Of a stretch of DNA of 64,000 bases, positions 42,403-50,601 are shown one piece after another; positions within the stretch are counted from its first letter, which is position 1; every line of letters starts with the position of its first letter. Origin of the DNA: Streptomyces scabiei 87.22 (GTDB taxonomy: Bacteria; Actinomycetota; Actinomycetes; Streptomycetales; Streptomycetaceae); NCBI RefSeq assembly GCF_000091305.1, contig NC_013929.1:9858001-9922000 (forward strand), in the 5' to 3' direction. The translations under genes and the position numbers were made by a program. The notes under the pieces are model-generated. The model saw only the letters and a program-made list of their open reading frames with translations, did no database searches and was not told where the DNA came from.

Positions 42403-43098
42403 ATGACAGGCGGTACGGCAATTCGGGTGGTCGTCGTCGACGACCAGGACATGGTGCGTTCGGGGTTCGCCGCGCTGCTGTCCGCGCAGAGCGACATCGA
42501 CGTCGTGGGCGAGGCACCGAACGGCCGGGTCGGTGTCGAGGTCAGCCGGCGCACGCACCCCGACGTCGTGCTGATGGACATCCGGATGCCCGAGATGGAC
42601 GGGCTGGAAGCCACCCGCCGGCTCCTGGACCCACCGCGCGGTGTGGTGCACCGGCCTCGGGTGCTCATGTTGACCACCTTCGACATCGACGACTACGTCT
42701 ACGAGGCGCTGCACGCGGGTGCCAGTGGCTTCCTGCTCAAGGACGCACCGGTCGCCGAACTCGTTCAGGCGGTACGCGTCATCGCCGCGGGGGACGCGCT
42801 GCTCGCACCCTCCGTCACCCGTCGCCTCATCGAGGACATGGCCCGACGCCGCCCCGCCCCGCCCGGGGCCGCCCGGCTCCGTCTCAACGGCCTCACACCC
42901 CGGGAGGCGGAGGTCCTGTCGCTGGTGGCGCAGGGGCAGTCGAACACCGAGATCGCGGCGCGCCTGGTGGTGGCCGAGCAGACCGTCAAGACGCACATGA
43001 CGCGCCTGCTCGCCAAGCTCGGCGCGCGTGACCGGGCCCAACTCGTCGTGTTCGCCTACGAGTCGGGGCTCGTCGTGCCGGGGGAGCCCACCGCCTGA
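42403..43098 (+). CDS. orphan NarL/FixJ-family response regulator
   Basis: A 231-residue response regulator: receiver with VVDDQDMVRSGFAALL, phosphoacceptor Asp in VVLMDIRMPEMDG, switch residues in VLMLTTFDIDD and LLKDAPV, and LuxR-type output domain (LTPREAEVLSLVAQGQSNTE, ending YESGLVVPGE). No histidine kinase gene lies beside it in this window, unlike the two other NarL systems. ATG start without strong ribosome site. It ends 125 bases before a methyltransferase gene whose promoter region carries a motif repeated before another gene. Confidence 0.92.
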   Translation: MTGGTAIRVVVVDDQDMVRSGFAALLSAQSDIDVVGEAPNGRVGVEVSRRTHPDVVLMDIRMPEMDGLEATRRLLDPPRGVVHRPRVLMLTTFDIDDYVYEALHAGASGFLLKDAPVAELVQAVRVIAAGDALLAPSVTRRLIEDMARRRPAPPGAARLRLNGLTPREAEVLSLVAQGQSNTEIAARLVVAEQTVKTHMTRLLAKLGARDRAQLVVFAYESGLVVPGEPTA

Positions 43099-43130
43099 CC
43101 GGCCGCGCGTCATACCCGGGGGTGACAGGA

Positions 43131-43152
43131 GGTTTGGCACCTGGGTGTGATG
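43131..43152 (+). promoter_or_regulatory. repeated upstream motif, copy 1
   Basis: GGTTTGGCACCTGGGTGTGATG begins 93 bases before the methyltransferase start. The copy at 44053, GGTTGGCTCCCCGGTGTGACG, begins exactly 93 bases before its own gene. The flanks on the 5' side (TACCCGGGGGTGACAGG against TACCAGGGTGCTAGTCACAGG) are similar too. Likely a shared promoter or regulator site. Confidence 0.6.
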
Positions 43153-43223
43153 TGCGGCCCCCGGCCCCCGTTCCAGCATCACCGGGTCCCGATCAAGGAA
43201 ACGGTTTCGCAGGAGCGTGCGGC

Positions 43224-44015
43224 ATGAACCAGCCCATCGGCCACCCCACAAACGACGGCGGCCCCACGAACGACGGCGGGCCCGTCGACAGGTCCGCGGA
43301 AGGACGACCCCTCGCCGGGCGGACCGTCGACCTCGACCACATCAGCCGCCTCTACCGCACGTTCGCCGAGGACCTCGACCGGGCCCGTGAACGTCAGCGC
43401 ACCCTGCTCGCGCCGCCCCACTCGATGAAGGCCCAACTCGACGACATCGAGGCGGAGATCACGTATCTCCTGCTGCGCGAGGCACGGCCCGAGACGGTGG
43501 TGGAGATCGGCACCTTCCACGGCTGGTCCACCACCTGGATCCTGCGTGCCCTGCGCGACAACGGCACCGGTCACCTGTACTCGTACGACATCGTCGACCA
43601 CGTCGTACGGGAGGTCCCCGACAGCCTCTCCGCCGGCCGCTGGACCTTCACCCAGGGCGACGCGCGGGAGAACCTGGCGAAGATCCCCGCCGCCGGCGCC
43701 GACTTCCTGTTCATCGACGCCGCGCACTCCGCGAGCTTCGCCCGCTGGTACCTCGCCGAGCTGTTCCCGCTGCTGCGGGCCGGCATACCGGTCTGCGTCC
43801 ACGACGTGTTCCACGGCCGCCGCGCGCTGCCGTTCACGGAGGGGGCGGTGGTCCTGCGCTGGCTCGCGGAACGGGACAACGTGCCCTTCACCGCGTCCCG
43901 GGCGCGCGCCCCCGAGATCCACGACCGTCTGAAGGACATCAAGCGCTCCCTCGCGCTGGCGCACCCCGTCCGGGAGAGCACCGACAATCCGATGATCTTC
44001 TTCGCTCTGCGCTGA
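43224..44015 (+). CDS. class I SAM-dependent methyltransferase (Methyltransf_24-like)
   Basis: A 263-residue enzyme. A disordered N-terminus contains a duplicated PTNDGGP unit (an 18-base tandem repeat at 43244-43279), then a helical segment and the Rossmann-like domain: motif I is ETVVEIGTFHGWSTTWILRA, motif II region HLYSYDIVDH, and motif IV DFLFIDAAHSASFARWYLAE followed by VCVHDVFHGR with His/Asp residues as in O-methyltransferases and cephalosporin hydroxylase-like proteins. The acceptor is unknown. Start ATG 43224 after CAGGAG. Confidence 0.85.
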   Translation: MNQPIGHPTNDGGPTNDGGPVDRSAEGRPLAGRTVDLDHISRLYRTFAEDLDRARERQRTLLAPPHSMKAQLDDIEAEITYLLLREARPETVVEIGTFHGWSTTWILRALRDNGTGHLYSYDIVDHVVREVPDSLSAGRWTFTQGDARENLAKIPAAGADFLFIDAAHSASFARWYLAELFPLLRAGIPVCVHDVFHGRRALPFTEGAVVLRWLAERDNVPFTASRARAPEIHDRLKDIKRSLALAHPVRESTDNPMIFFALR

Positions 44016-44052
44016 GGTCCGGCCGACATCCCCTACCAGGGTGCTAGTCACA

Positions 44053-44073
44053 GGTTGGCTCCCCGGTGTGACG
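44053..44073 (+). promoter_or_regulatory. repeated upstream motif, copy 2
   Basis: Second copy of the motif described at 43131, beginning 93 bases before the DUF1023 gene start at 44146. A small hairpin CCGGTG/CACCGG (44063-44081) overlaps its 3' end. Confidence 0.6.
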
Positions 44074-44145
44074 CTCACCGGACACCCCGATCCCTACCTT
44101 CCGCCCACCACAAGGACGCACGACGGGGAAGCGGGGAGACACACC

Positions 44146-45339
44146 ATGAGACGGTTCGGACGAGGGCTCGTCGCCTGCGCACTGGCGCTCGCGTCGGTCG
44201 CGGGGACGGCGGGCTGGGCGGCGGGCGACATCCAGACCGCCGTCACCGGCCCGCCCCCCGGCACGAAGGCGTGGACGGCCGACCGGATGCTCGGCACACC
44301 ACTGCCGGACCCCGCATCGGCCACACCCGACCAGGTCGCACGGTTCTTCGCCGGCCTGACGGCGGCCCGGCGGACGGCGCTGGCCGAGCGGCACCCCCTC
44401 GTCGTCGGCGGCCTCGACGGCGCCCCGCCCGAACTCCGGTACGCCGCCAATGCCCGCGCACTCATCACCGGACGCGACCGGGCACTGGCCCGCGCCGCGG
44501 ACCCCGAGCAGCCCGACGGCGCCCGCCGCGAGGCCTGGGCGCGGGCGGCGGCGTACGACGAACTCCTGGCACCCGGGCGTCACATCCTCGCCCTCGACCC
44601 TCGGGGCCGGGGGCAGGTCGCCGAGGTGTACGGGGATCTGCTGACCGCACGCCGGGTGGCGGTGCTCGTGCCCGGCTCCGACACGGACCTGGCCTCGTAC
44701 GACGCCGCGGTCGGCATGGCCCGCAACCTGCGCGCCGAGATGACCCGGCTCTCCCCGGCGGACCGCCCCGCGGTGATCGTGTGGGTCGGCTACACCACCC
44801 CGGTCGGCGTCGGCTGGGACGCCGCCACCGGACACCTGGCCGAAGAGGGCGCTCCCCGGCTGCTCCGCTTCCTCGACGGACTGGCCGCGACCACCCACCC
44901 GGCCGCCCCGCCCGCGGTGTTCTGCCACAGCTACGGCTCCGTGCTGTGCGGCGCCGCCGCCCACCGGATGACCGGGCGACAGGGATCCGACCTCGTCGCC
45001 GTGGCATCGCCCGGGATGCGACTCGACCACGCGGGCCAGGTCGCGGTCGGGAAGAGGGCCCACCTGTGGGCGACGGCCCGGAACGCGACCGACTGGATCC
45101 ACCGGGTTCCCCCTGTCGAACTCCTCGGCCTCGGCCACGGCGCGGACCCTGCCGACCCGGCCTTCGGGGCCCGAGTCGTCTCCTCCGACCGGGCCGAGGG
45201 CCACGCCGGCTACTTCACCCCCGGCACCGCCTCCCTGACCAACTACGCCGCCATCGCCCTCGGCGACTACGCGGCCGTCACCTGCGCCCACCCGACCGCC
45301 GGCACCCCCACGAAGGACTGCCGCCATGGCCTTCGCTGA
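44146..45339 (+). CDS. secreted alpha/beta hydrolase, DUF1023 type
   Basis: A 397-residue protein with signal peptide (FGRGLVACALALASVAGTAG) and a DUF1023 alpha/beta hydrolase domain. The nucleophile elbow is VFCHSYGSVLCG (Ser in HSYGS), preceded by VLVPGSDTDLASYDAAVGMA and VIVWVGYTTP; the final catalytic region is EGHAGYFTPGTASL with the His. DUF1023 proteins are abundant in actinomycetes, with unknown substrates. ATG 44146 follows GGGGAG. It overlaps the following acyltransferase gene by 14 bases, suggesting coupling. Confidence 0.88.
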   Translation: MRRFGRGLVACALALASVAGTAGWAAGDIQTAVTGPPPGTKAWTADRMLGTPLPDPASATPDQVARFFAGLTAARRTALAERHPLVVGGLDGAPPELRYAANARALITGRDRALARAADPEQPDGARREAWARAAAYDELLAPGRHILALDPRGRGQVAEVYGDLLTARRVAVLVPGSDTDLASYDAAVGMARNLRAEMTRLSPADRPAVIVWVGYTTPVGVGWDAATGHLAEEGAPRLLRFLDGLAATTHPAAPPAVFCHSYGSVLCGAAAHRMTGRQGSDLVAVASPGMRLDHAGQVAVGKRAHLWATARNATDWIHRVPPVELLGLGHGADPADPAFGARVVSSDRAEGHAGYFTPGTASLTNYAAIALGDYAAVTCAHPTAGTPTKDCRHGLR

Positions 45340-46567
45340 CCTCTCCGCCCCCACCGTCCTCTCCGCGGCCGCCGCGCGCATCGAAGCGCGTACACCCGCC
45401 CACCGCGACCGCGCCCTCGACGGACTGCGCGCCCTCGCCCTGCTCGCCGTCCCCGTGGGCCACTGGATGCTCGGCGGCCTCAGCCTCGGCCCCGAGGGTG
45501 CGCTGCACAACGCGAGCCCGCTGACTGCGTTCGGCTACCTCGCCCCGGTCAGCTGGGTGCTGCAGATGCTCGGCATCTTCTTCCTGGTCGGCGGTTGCGC
45601 CTCCACGCTGTCCCTGCGCCGCTCCGCCGCACGCGGAGTGCCGACGGGCGCGTGGCTGCGCGGGCGGCTGGCCCGTCTCGGCCGCCCCGTCCTGGGCGTC
45701 GCCGCGGTGTGGGCCGTCCTCCTGCCGGTGCTGTACGCCGCCGGGGTGCCGGCCGCGACCCTGCGCACCGGGGCGGTACTGGTCGTCCAGCCGCTCTGGT
45801 TCGTCGGCATCTACGTGCTGGTGACGGCCCTGACGCCGTGGTGCGTGCGCGCCGCGCGGTCCTGGGGCGCGTGGGCCGCCGTACCCCTGCTCGGCTCGGT
45901 CGCCGTCGTCGACCTGCTGCGCTACGGCCCCTGGGCGGACGCCATGCCCTCCTGGCTGGGCCTGCTCAACCTCGGCCCCGGCTGGCTGTTCGCGTACCAG
46001 CTGGGCGTCTGCTGGGGCGAGGGGCGACTCGGGCGGCGCGGTGCCCGGCTGATGCTGTTCGGCGGCGGCGCGCTGTTCGCCGTGCTGCTCCTCGCCTTCC
46101 ACTACCCGGCGAGCATGGTCGGCGTGCCGGGCACGGACCGCACCAACTCCCACCCCCCGTCCCTGCTCGTGCTCGCGCTGGCCTCCGTCCAGTGCGGAGC
46201 GGCGATCCTGCTGCGGAACCGGCTCGACGGGCTCCTGCGGCGCCGCCGCTCGCTGTGGGCGGCGGTCGTGACCGTCAACCTCTGTGCGATGACCATCTTC
46301 TGCTGGCATCAGACGGCCCTGCTCACCCTGGCGATTCCCGGCTCGCTCCTCGGTACCCCGATACCCGGACTCACCACACCCCCGGACAGCATCGCCTGGA
46401 TACTCGCCCGGCTCGCCTGGCTGCCCCTCGTCGCCGCCGTACTGATCGCCCTGGGCCGCCTCACTCACCGCTTCGAAGCACCCTGGACCGGTGTCCGAGG
46501 GCCCCGCCGAGCGGCGGTCGCGGTACTGGCCGGAGCCTTCGCCTGCTACGCCCTGACGGTCGTCTGA
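45326..46567 (+). CDS. membrane acyltransferase family 3 protein
   Basis: A 413-residue polytopic protein with ten to eleven membrane segments. DRALDGLRALALLAVPVGHW (residues 29-48) contains the Arg and His pair characteristic of acyltransferase-3 proteins, although the His follows in VGHW rather than the common SHxx form; LQMLGIFFLVGGCAST is the second helix. These enzymes transfer acetyl or other acyl groups to surface glycans, lipids or antibiotics. Overlap with the DUF1023 hydrolase gene suggests a functional pair, perhaps acylation and deacylation outside the membrane, which is inference. Confidence 0.85.
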   Translation: MAFADLSAPTVLSAAAARIEARTPAHRDRALDGLRALALLAVPVGHWMLGGLSLGPEGALHNASPLTAFGYLAPVSWVLQMLGIFFLVGGCASTLSLRRSAARGVPTGAWLRGRLARLGRPVLGVAAVWAVLLPVLYAAGVPAATLRTGAVLVVQPLWFVGIYVLVTALTPWCVRAARSWGAWAAVPLLGSVAVVDLLRYGPWADAMPSWLGLLNLGPGWLFAYQLGVCWGEGRLGRRGARLMLFGGGALFAVLLLAFHYPASMVGVPGTDRTNSHPPSLLVLALASVQCGAAILLRNRLDGLLRRRRSLWAAVVTVNLCAMTIFCWHQTALLTLAIPGSLLGTPIPGLTTPPDSIAWILARLAWLPLVAAVLIALGRLTHRFEAPWTGVRGPRRAAVAVLAGAFACYALTVV

Positions 46568-46623
46568 TCCGTCACGGCGGTCGCCGACGGCCGGCAGCGC
46601 ACGGTCGACGTCCCGGAGGGTGC

Positions 46624-47040
46624 CTACGACCGGGTGATCTCCAGCCGGAGCTGCTGGGTGAAGCGGCGAAGGAGGTCCAGGGTCTCCCGGAACTCGGCCC
46701 GGCGGTCGTCCCGGCCGTCGGTGGGCCGGGTGGTCCAGACCCGGCGCGCGAGAGCATCGGCGAGAGCGACGGTGTCGTCGGCACAGAGCAGGTAGAGGGC
46801 CGAGCGTGCTTCCTGCAGCTGGTTCGCCAACTCGTTGGCGCCCGGCCCGTCGTCACCCAGTCGTGTTTCCTTCAGATGGTCCAGCAGCTGAACCACGGCC
46901 GTGTTGAAGCCGATCCCCGCTTTGAGTTTCTGCTCGCGGAGCCACATGCGGTCCTGCCGGCGCGCGGTGAACCACACACCGAACACCGCCCCTATGAGGC
47001 CGATGGCGGCCCCGATGCCCACGGACAGGACGTTCTCCAC
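46624..47040 (-). CDS. single-pass membrane-anchored helical protein, unknown
   Basis: A 138-residue protein with an N-terminal membrane helix (VLSVGIGAAIGLIGAVFGVW, about residues 4-23) followed by a charged cytosolic helix (ARRQDRMWLREQKLKAGIGF) and more helices up to LLRRFTQQLRLEI. Such membrane-plus-coiled proteins without motif are common in Streptomyces. Start GTG 47040 follows GGGGAG; an in-frame ATG at 47061 lies upstream of that ribosome site. It is convergent with the acyltransferase gene, 56 bases apart. Confidence 0.65.
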   Translation of the reverse strand: MENVLSVGIGAAIGLIGAVFGVWFTARRQDRMWLREQKLKAGIGFNTAVVQLLDHLKETRLGDDGPGANELANQLQEARSALYLLCADDTVALADALARRVWTTRPTDGRDDRRAEFRETLDLLRRFTQQLRLEITRS

Positions 47041-47108
47041 GGTCAACTCCCCCCGACGCACAGCGCTGCCAGGCTACAGAAGCCGCCGAAGGCGCGGCGC
47101 GCGGACGG

Positions 47109-47138
47109 ACGCGCCCGGCCCTGAGGGGCCGGGCGCGT
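47109..47138 (-). terminator. perfect 13-bp hairpin downstream of the methyltransferase fusion gene
   Basis: ACGCGCCCGGCCC and its exact complement close over a TGAG loop, 137 bases beyond the stop of the minus-strand methyltransferase gene. It can end that transcript before it runs into the next gene. Confidence 0.75.
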
Positions 47139-47275
47139 GGTCGTGTTCCGCCGGCGGTCGCGTCGGCTACGCCAGACCGTCGGCGGAGCCGCACTGCGCC
47201 TTGTCGTCGTCTGTCAGTGGACAACTCAGTCGCCGACGAGTCCACCCCTGCTGAATGAACGCCGGGCGCCCTGTG

Positions 47276-48979
47276 TCACATCGGATCCGGATCCGCGCCG
47301 GCCTTCCTGACGTGCAGCACATGGCCGTCCAGGGGCAGTGGTGTCCGGTCCACCAGAGTGAGGCCGGCGTCGGCGAACAGGTCGCCGTAGTGGCCGATCT
47401 GCCGCTCGCGCCCGCCGACGTTGCACATCATGTGCAGGTCCCAGGCGATCGCCAGCGAGGCGGAGCCGTCGGACGGCAGTACGCGTTCGACAACGAGCAG
47501 ATCGGCGTGATCGGGCATCGCACGGGCACAGTGGCGCAGGATCTCGCGGCAGCGCTCGTCGTCCCAGTCGTGCAGGACGCGGGACAGCAGGTAGACGTCA
47601 CCGCCCGCGGGAACGTCCGCGAAGTCGCCCGCCAGGAAGGCGCATCGACCGCCGAGACCGGCCTTCTCCAGCCGCAGGCGAGCGGCCTCGACCGCGTGCG
47701 GACGCTCCAGCAGCACCCCGCTCAGCCGGGGGTGCGCGGCGAGGACACGGCCGAGCAACTCCCCGTTGCCTCCCGCCACATCGACCACCGTGGCCCCGTT
47801 GGACGCCTCGGCGGCGACGGTGAGCGCCGGGTGCGTGGGCACCGGGTCGAACATCGCGGCCCCGGCGGCCATGGACCGGTCGAAGAGTTCGGCAAGGTGG
47901 GGGTCGCGGGCGAAGTGGTCGAAGTGGTTCTCGCCGAAGCGATGCTCGAAGCCGACCCGGCCCGTGCGCACGGTGTGGCCGAGTGCGGCGAACGACTCGT
48001 AGAACGGGCCGCCGTACATCAGCGCCAGTGCCCGCATCGACCCCGGCGCGCCGGCCCGCAGCAGTGCGCCCACCTCCGTGAGACGGAAGCCGTCGCGGCC
48101 TTCCGTCACCGCGCCCAGCATCGCCAGATAGCGCAGCAGCGTCGCCAGGTTCCGCGGCCTCGCGCCGACCTCCTCCGCCAGCTCCTCGACGTGGGTGCCG
48201 CGCTCGGTCTCCATCGCGTCGGGTACCCCGAGCTGGGCGAAGACGGCCAGTGCCTGGGTCGTCCACGCCCCGGTCATCAGGCGCAGGAGCGTTTCGGCAG
48301 GCTGCCGGGCGCGATGCTCGTCGAGATGCGCGGCGAGCACGTCCCGGTGGTCGCCGGGCACGTACAGCTCCACGCGCCGGTACCCGACCTTGGCCTCCGC
48401 GGCGGCGCCGAAGTAGAAGACGGTGCCGTTCTCGTGCGGGTTGTAGCCACCGCCGTCCGGGGTCGCTCCGTAGCGCGCGAAGGTCGCGCACAGGCCGCGC
48501 AACACCAGTGAGCTGGGCGAGGCGACGTCGAAGGCGACATGTGTCTCGTGCTCGTGTGCCCGCTCATGGGCGGCCATCGCGTCGAGCCCCGATCCCGGTG
48601 CCACGGTCAGTGCGAAGACCTCGACGGTACGGCGTTCCCCGTCCGAGCCGAGCACTCGGGGGCGCAGGATGCCGACGTCCAGGTCGGCGGCCGGCCGCCG
48701 ATGCCGTACGGCGAGCCGCTCGCGTACGACCACGCTCGGCCGCGGCGGAGCGACCGCGTCGAGGCCGCAGCCGGAGAGCAGGGCCCGCAACTCGGCCTCG
48801 TCCGCAGGGAAGACGAGCAGGGCGGCATGGGAGAAACGGCAGTGCTCCACGAGCGTGCGCAGCTCCGGACCGTCCAGCCCGGGAAACAGCAGCGGAAGCA
48901 GGGCGGCGGTGTCCTGCTCCTTGACGAAGTCGACCGTCGCGAGCAGCCGTGACGTGTCGTCCGGCAACGTCGTGATCAT
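47276..48979 (-). CDS. O-methyltransferase fused to N-terminal VOC-like modules
   Basis: A 567-residue protein in two parts. Residues about 235-567 are a Methyltransf_2-type O-methyltransferase with a winged-helix dimerisation domain (WTTQALAVFAQLGVPDAM), SAM motif VVDVAGGNGELLGRVLAAHP and the catalytic segment LHDWDDERCREIL. Residues about 45-235 are unlike usual dimerisation domains: two stretches each begin with a His on a strand (RFSHAALLV; ETHVAFDVAS) and end with a Glu on a strand (RTVEVFALTV; RRVELYVPGD), which fits two VOC-type modules. A His-rich segment HERAHEHETH precedes the second. ATG 48979 has GAGG nine bases before it; ATGs at 48994 and 49003 are alternatives. It follows the PHBH-like gene by 100 bases on the same strand. 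Confidence 0.85.
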   Translation of the reverse strand: MITTLPDDTSRLLATVDFVKEQDTAALLPLLFPGLDGPELRTLVEHCRFSHAALLVFPADEAELRALLSGCGLDAVAPPRPSVVVRERLAVRHRRPAADLDVGILRPRVLGSDGERRTVEVFALTVAPGSGLDAMAAHERAHEHETHVAFDVASPSSLVLRGLCATFARYGATPDGGGYNPHENGTVFYFGAAAEAKVGYRRVELYVPGDHRDVLAAHLDEHRARQPAETLLRLMTGAWTTQALAVFAQLGVPDAMETERGTHVEELAEEVGARPRNLATLLRYLAMLGAVTEGRDGFRLTEVGALLRAGAPGSMRALALMYGGPFYESFAALGHTVRTGRVGFEHRFGENHFDHFARDPHLAELFDRSMAAGAAMFDPVPTHPALTVAAEASNGATVVDVAGGNGELLGRVLAAHPRLSGVLLERPHAVEAARLRLEKAGLGGRCAFLAGDFADVPAGGDVYLLSRVLHDWDDERCREILRHCARAMPDHADLLVVERVLPSDGSASLAIAWDLHMMCNVGGRERQIGHYGDLFADAGLTLVDRTPLPLDGHVLHVRKAGADPDPM

Positions 48980-49079
48980 GATGGGGAACCTCATTCGGTA
49001 CATGGGGGAAAGGCAAGACGAAAGATCGGAGAGGCAGGGCGAAGGAATCGAAGGATGTGAAGGATGTGGCGGAGGAGCC

Positions 49080-50363
49080 TCAGACGCCCACGTAGTGCTC
49101 GGCGAACCAGTCCTGGTGGCTGCGCGAGGTCCGCAGCGAAGCGATGCGGGAACGCCGCAGGGAGTCGTGGAACAGTGACGTGCCGCACCCTGCTCCGAGC
49201 GCTCCGCCGTCCGCCATGCCGGCGCCCGACGCGCTGTGACCCGAGTGGGTGCCGTCCGACGTGCTGTCCGCCGGGCGGTTCGTCCCGTGCAGCAACCGGA
49301 TCATCCAGTGCGAGAACTCCTGCGCACGCCAGATGTACGCCAGGCACCGCGCGGAGTAGGCATCGAGCCCCGCGGAATCGCCGTGGACGAGGTCGGAGAC
49401 GAGAGCCTCGGCGAGGATCTCCGCCTCCAGGACCGCGAGATTGGCGCCCTTGGCCGCGGAGGGGCTGACGAGGCCCGCGGCGTCGCCGGCCAGGAACAGC
49501 GAGCCGTGTCGCAGTGGTTCGAGCACGTCGGACTCCAGGTCGACGACGCTCCGCTGCACGACACGGCCACGGTTGAGGGGGCCGAACTCCCTCCCGCGCA
49601 TGCGCAGTTCCAGCTCGTCCCAGATCCGTTCCTCGGACCAGGCGTCGGCCGACGTCCCGCGCTCGCACTGCAGGTAGTAGCGCGTGATCTCGGGAGTCCG
49701 CGCCATGTGCCCGGCGAAGCCCCGCTCGTGCACCGCGTACCCGACGGCGTCCATGCTCGGCGGCGCCTCGGCGAGAAGCCCCAGCCAGGTCACGCCGTGG
49801 TCGCAGTGGTACCGGCGCACCGCATCGGCCGGCAGCGACCGCCGTGCCGCGCCGTGCCGTCCGTCGCACCCGGCCACGTACCGTCCCTGCCATCGGCCGG
49901 GCCGCCCGTCCGCGTTCCGTACGGCCACGGAGGGCCGATCGGTGTCGGCGTCGAGGACGGCCACCGCCTCGGTGCCGAAGCCGACCCGTCCGCCGGAGGC
50001 GACGAACCGTGTCAACAGGTCGGTGACCAGCAGTTGTTGGGGATACACGGTGTGCCGCTCACCGCGTCCGAGCCCGCCGTAGTCCAGCCGGAACCGGCCG
50101 TCCGCGCTGCGGAACTCGCACACGCTGTGCGCCTGCCCGCGCTGCCGCAAGCCGTCCGCCAGCCCGTGCCGTTCCAGGATGCGCACGGTGTGGGCCGCCA
50201 GGAACCCGGCACGCGCCCGCGTCCGCACGTACGCCTGTTCGGCGCGCTCCAGGACGACACAGTCGACCCCGCTGTTCTGCAGCAGATTTCCGAGCACGAG
50301 CCCGGCCGGTCCGGCTCCGAGGATGATCACATCGGTCGCATTCCGGGTTTGTTTGTCTGTCAC
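49080..50363 (-). CDS. PHBH-like FAD-dependent aromatic hydroxylase
   Basis: A 427-residue class A flavin monooxygenase closest to 4-hydroxybenzoate 3-monooxygenase (PobA): FAD motif ILGAGPAGLVLGNLLQNSG, then RARAGFLAAHTVRILERHGL, the central YVAGCDGRHGAARR motif and the late FLAGDAAGLVSPSAAKGANL. The first 390 residues match the family in length; the last about 60 are a Gly/Ser-rich linker and charged tail (DGTHSGHSASGAGM) not typical of PobA. It should hydroxylate a phenolic acid or aromatic intermediate next to a hydroxyl group. GTG start without ribosome site. It leads a two-gene minus-strand unit with the methyltransferase. Confidence 0.9.
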   Translation of the reverse strand: MTDKQTRNATDVIILGAGPAGLVLGNLLQNSGVDCVVLERAEQAYVRTRARAGFLAAHTVRILERHGLADGLRQRGQAHSVCEFRSADGRFRLDYGGLGRGERHTVYPQQLLVTDLLTRFVASGGRVGFGTEAVAVLDADTDRPSVAVRNADGRPGRWQGRYVAGCDGRHGAARRSLPADAVRRYHCDHGVTWLGLLAEAPPSMDAVGYAVHERGFAGHMARTPEITRYYLQCERGTSADAWSEERIWDELELRMRGREFGPLNRGRVVQRSVVDLESDVLEPLRHGSLFLAGDAAGLVSPSAAKGANLAVLEAEILAEALVSDLVHGDSAGLDAYSARCLAYIWRAQEFSHWMIRLLHGTNRPADSTSDGTHSGHSASGAGMADGGALGAGCGTSLFHDSLRRSRIASLRTSRSHQDWFAEHYVGV

Positions 50364-50386
50364 GAAAGGGGATGGTAGGTCCCATG

Positions 50387-50399
50387 AAGTGACTTACTT
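50387..50399. promoter_or_regulatory. AAGT/ACTT palindrome before the hydroxylase gene
   Basis: AAGTGACTTACTT carries AAGT and ACTT arms (with a nested AAGTGACTT) 24 bases upstream of the hydroxylase GTG. It is AT-rich in a GC-rich setting and in the promoter position. Possibly an operator for a MarR/HxlR-type regulator located elsewhere. Confidence 0.3.
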
Positions 50400-50601
50400 G
50401 ACATAAATCACCTGAATGGGAAGGGCCGTAGCAGTGAGGCGGGGCGCGCGCCGCGAGGGGACGCGCCCTCCGGCCGGGCGCACGCGGCCACGGGAGTACG
50501 TCGCGACCGCGCGGGGGAGCGCGTGACGCCGAACTGGACATCGAACTGGACGCCGGCGCAGACGAGTCGGGGCCGAGCGCCGGGGCGTCAGGGGTGTCGC
50601 G

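Noticed and set aside
47165..47275. Minus-strand frame reading LSCPLTDDDKAQCGSADGLA beyond the methyltransferase stop
   Set aside because: It has no start codon or ribosome site and lies before the terminator hairpin; it could be an old 3' end, but nothing supports a gene.
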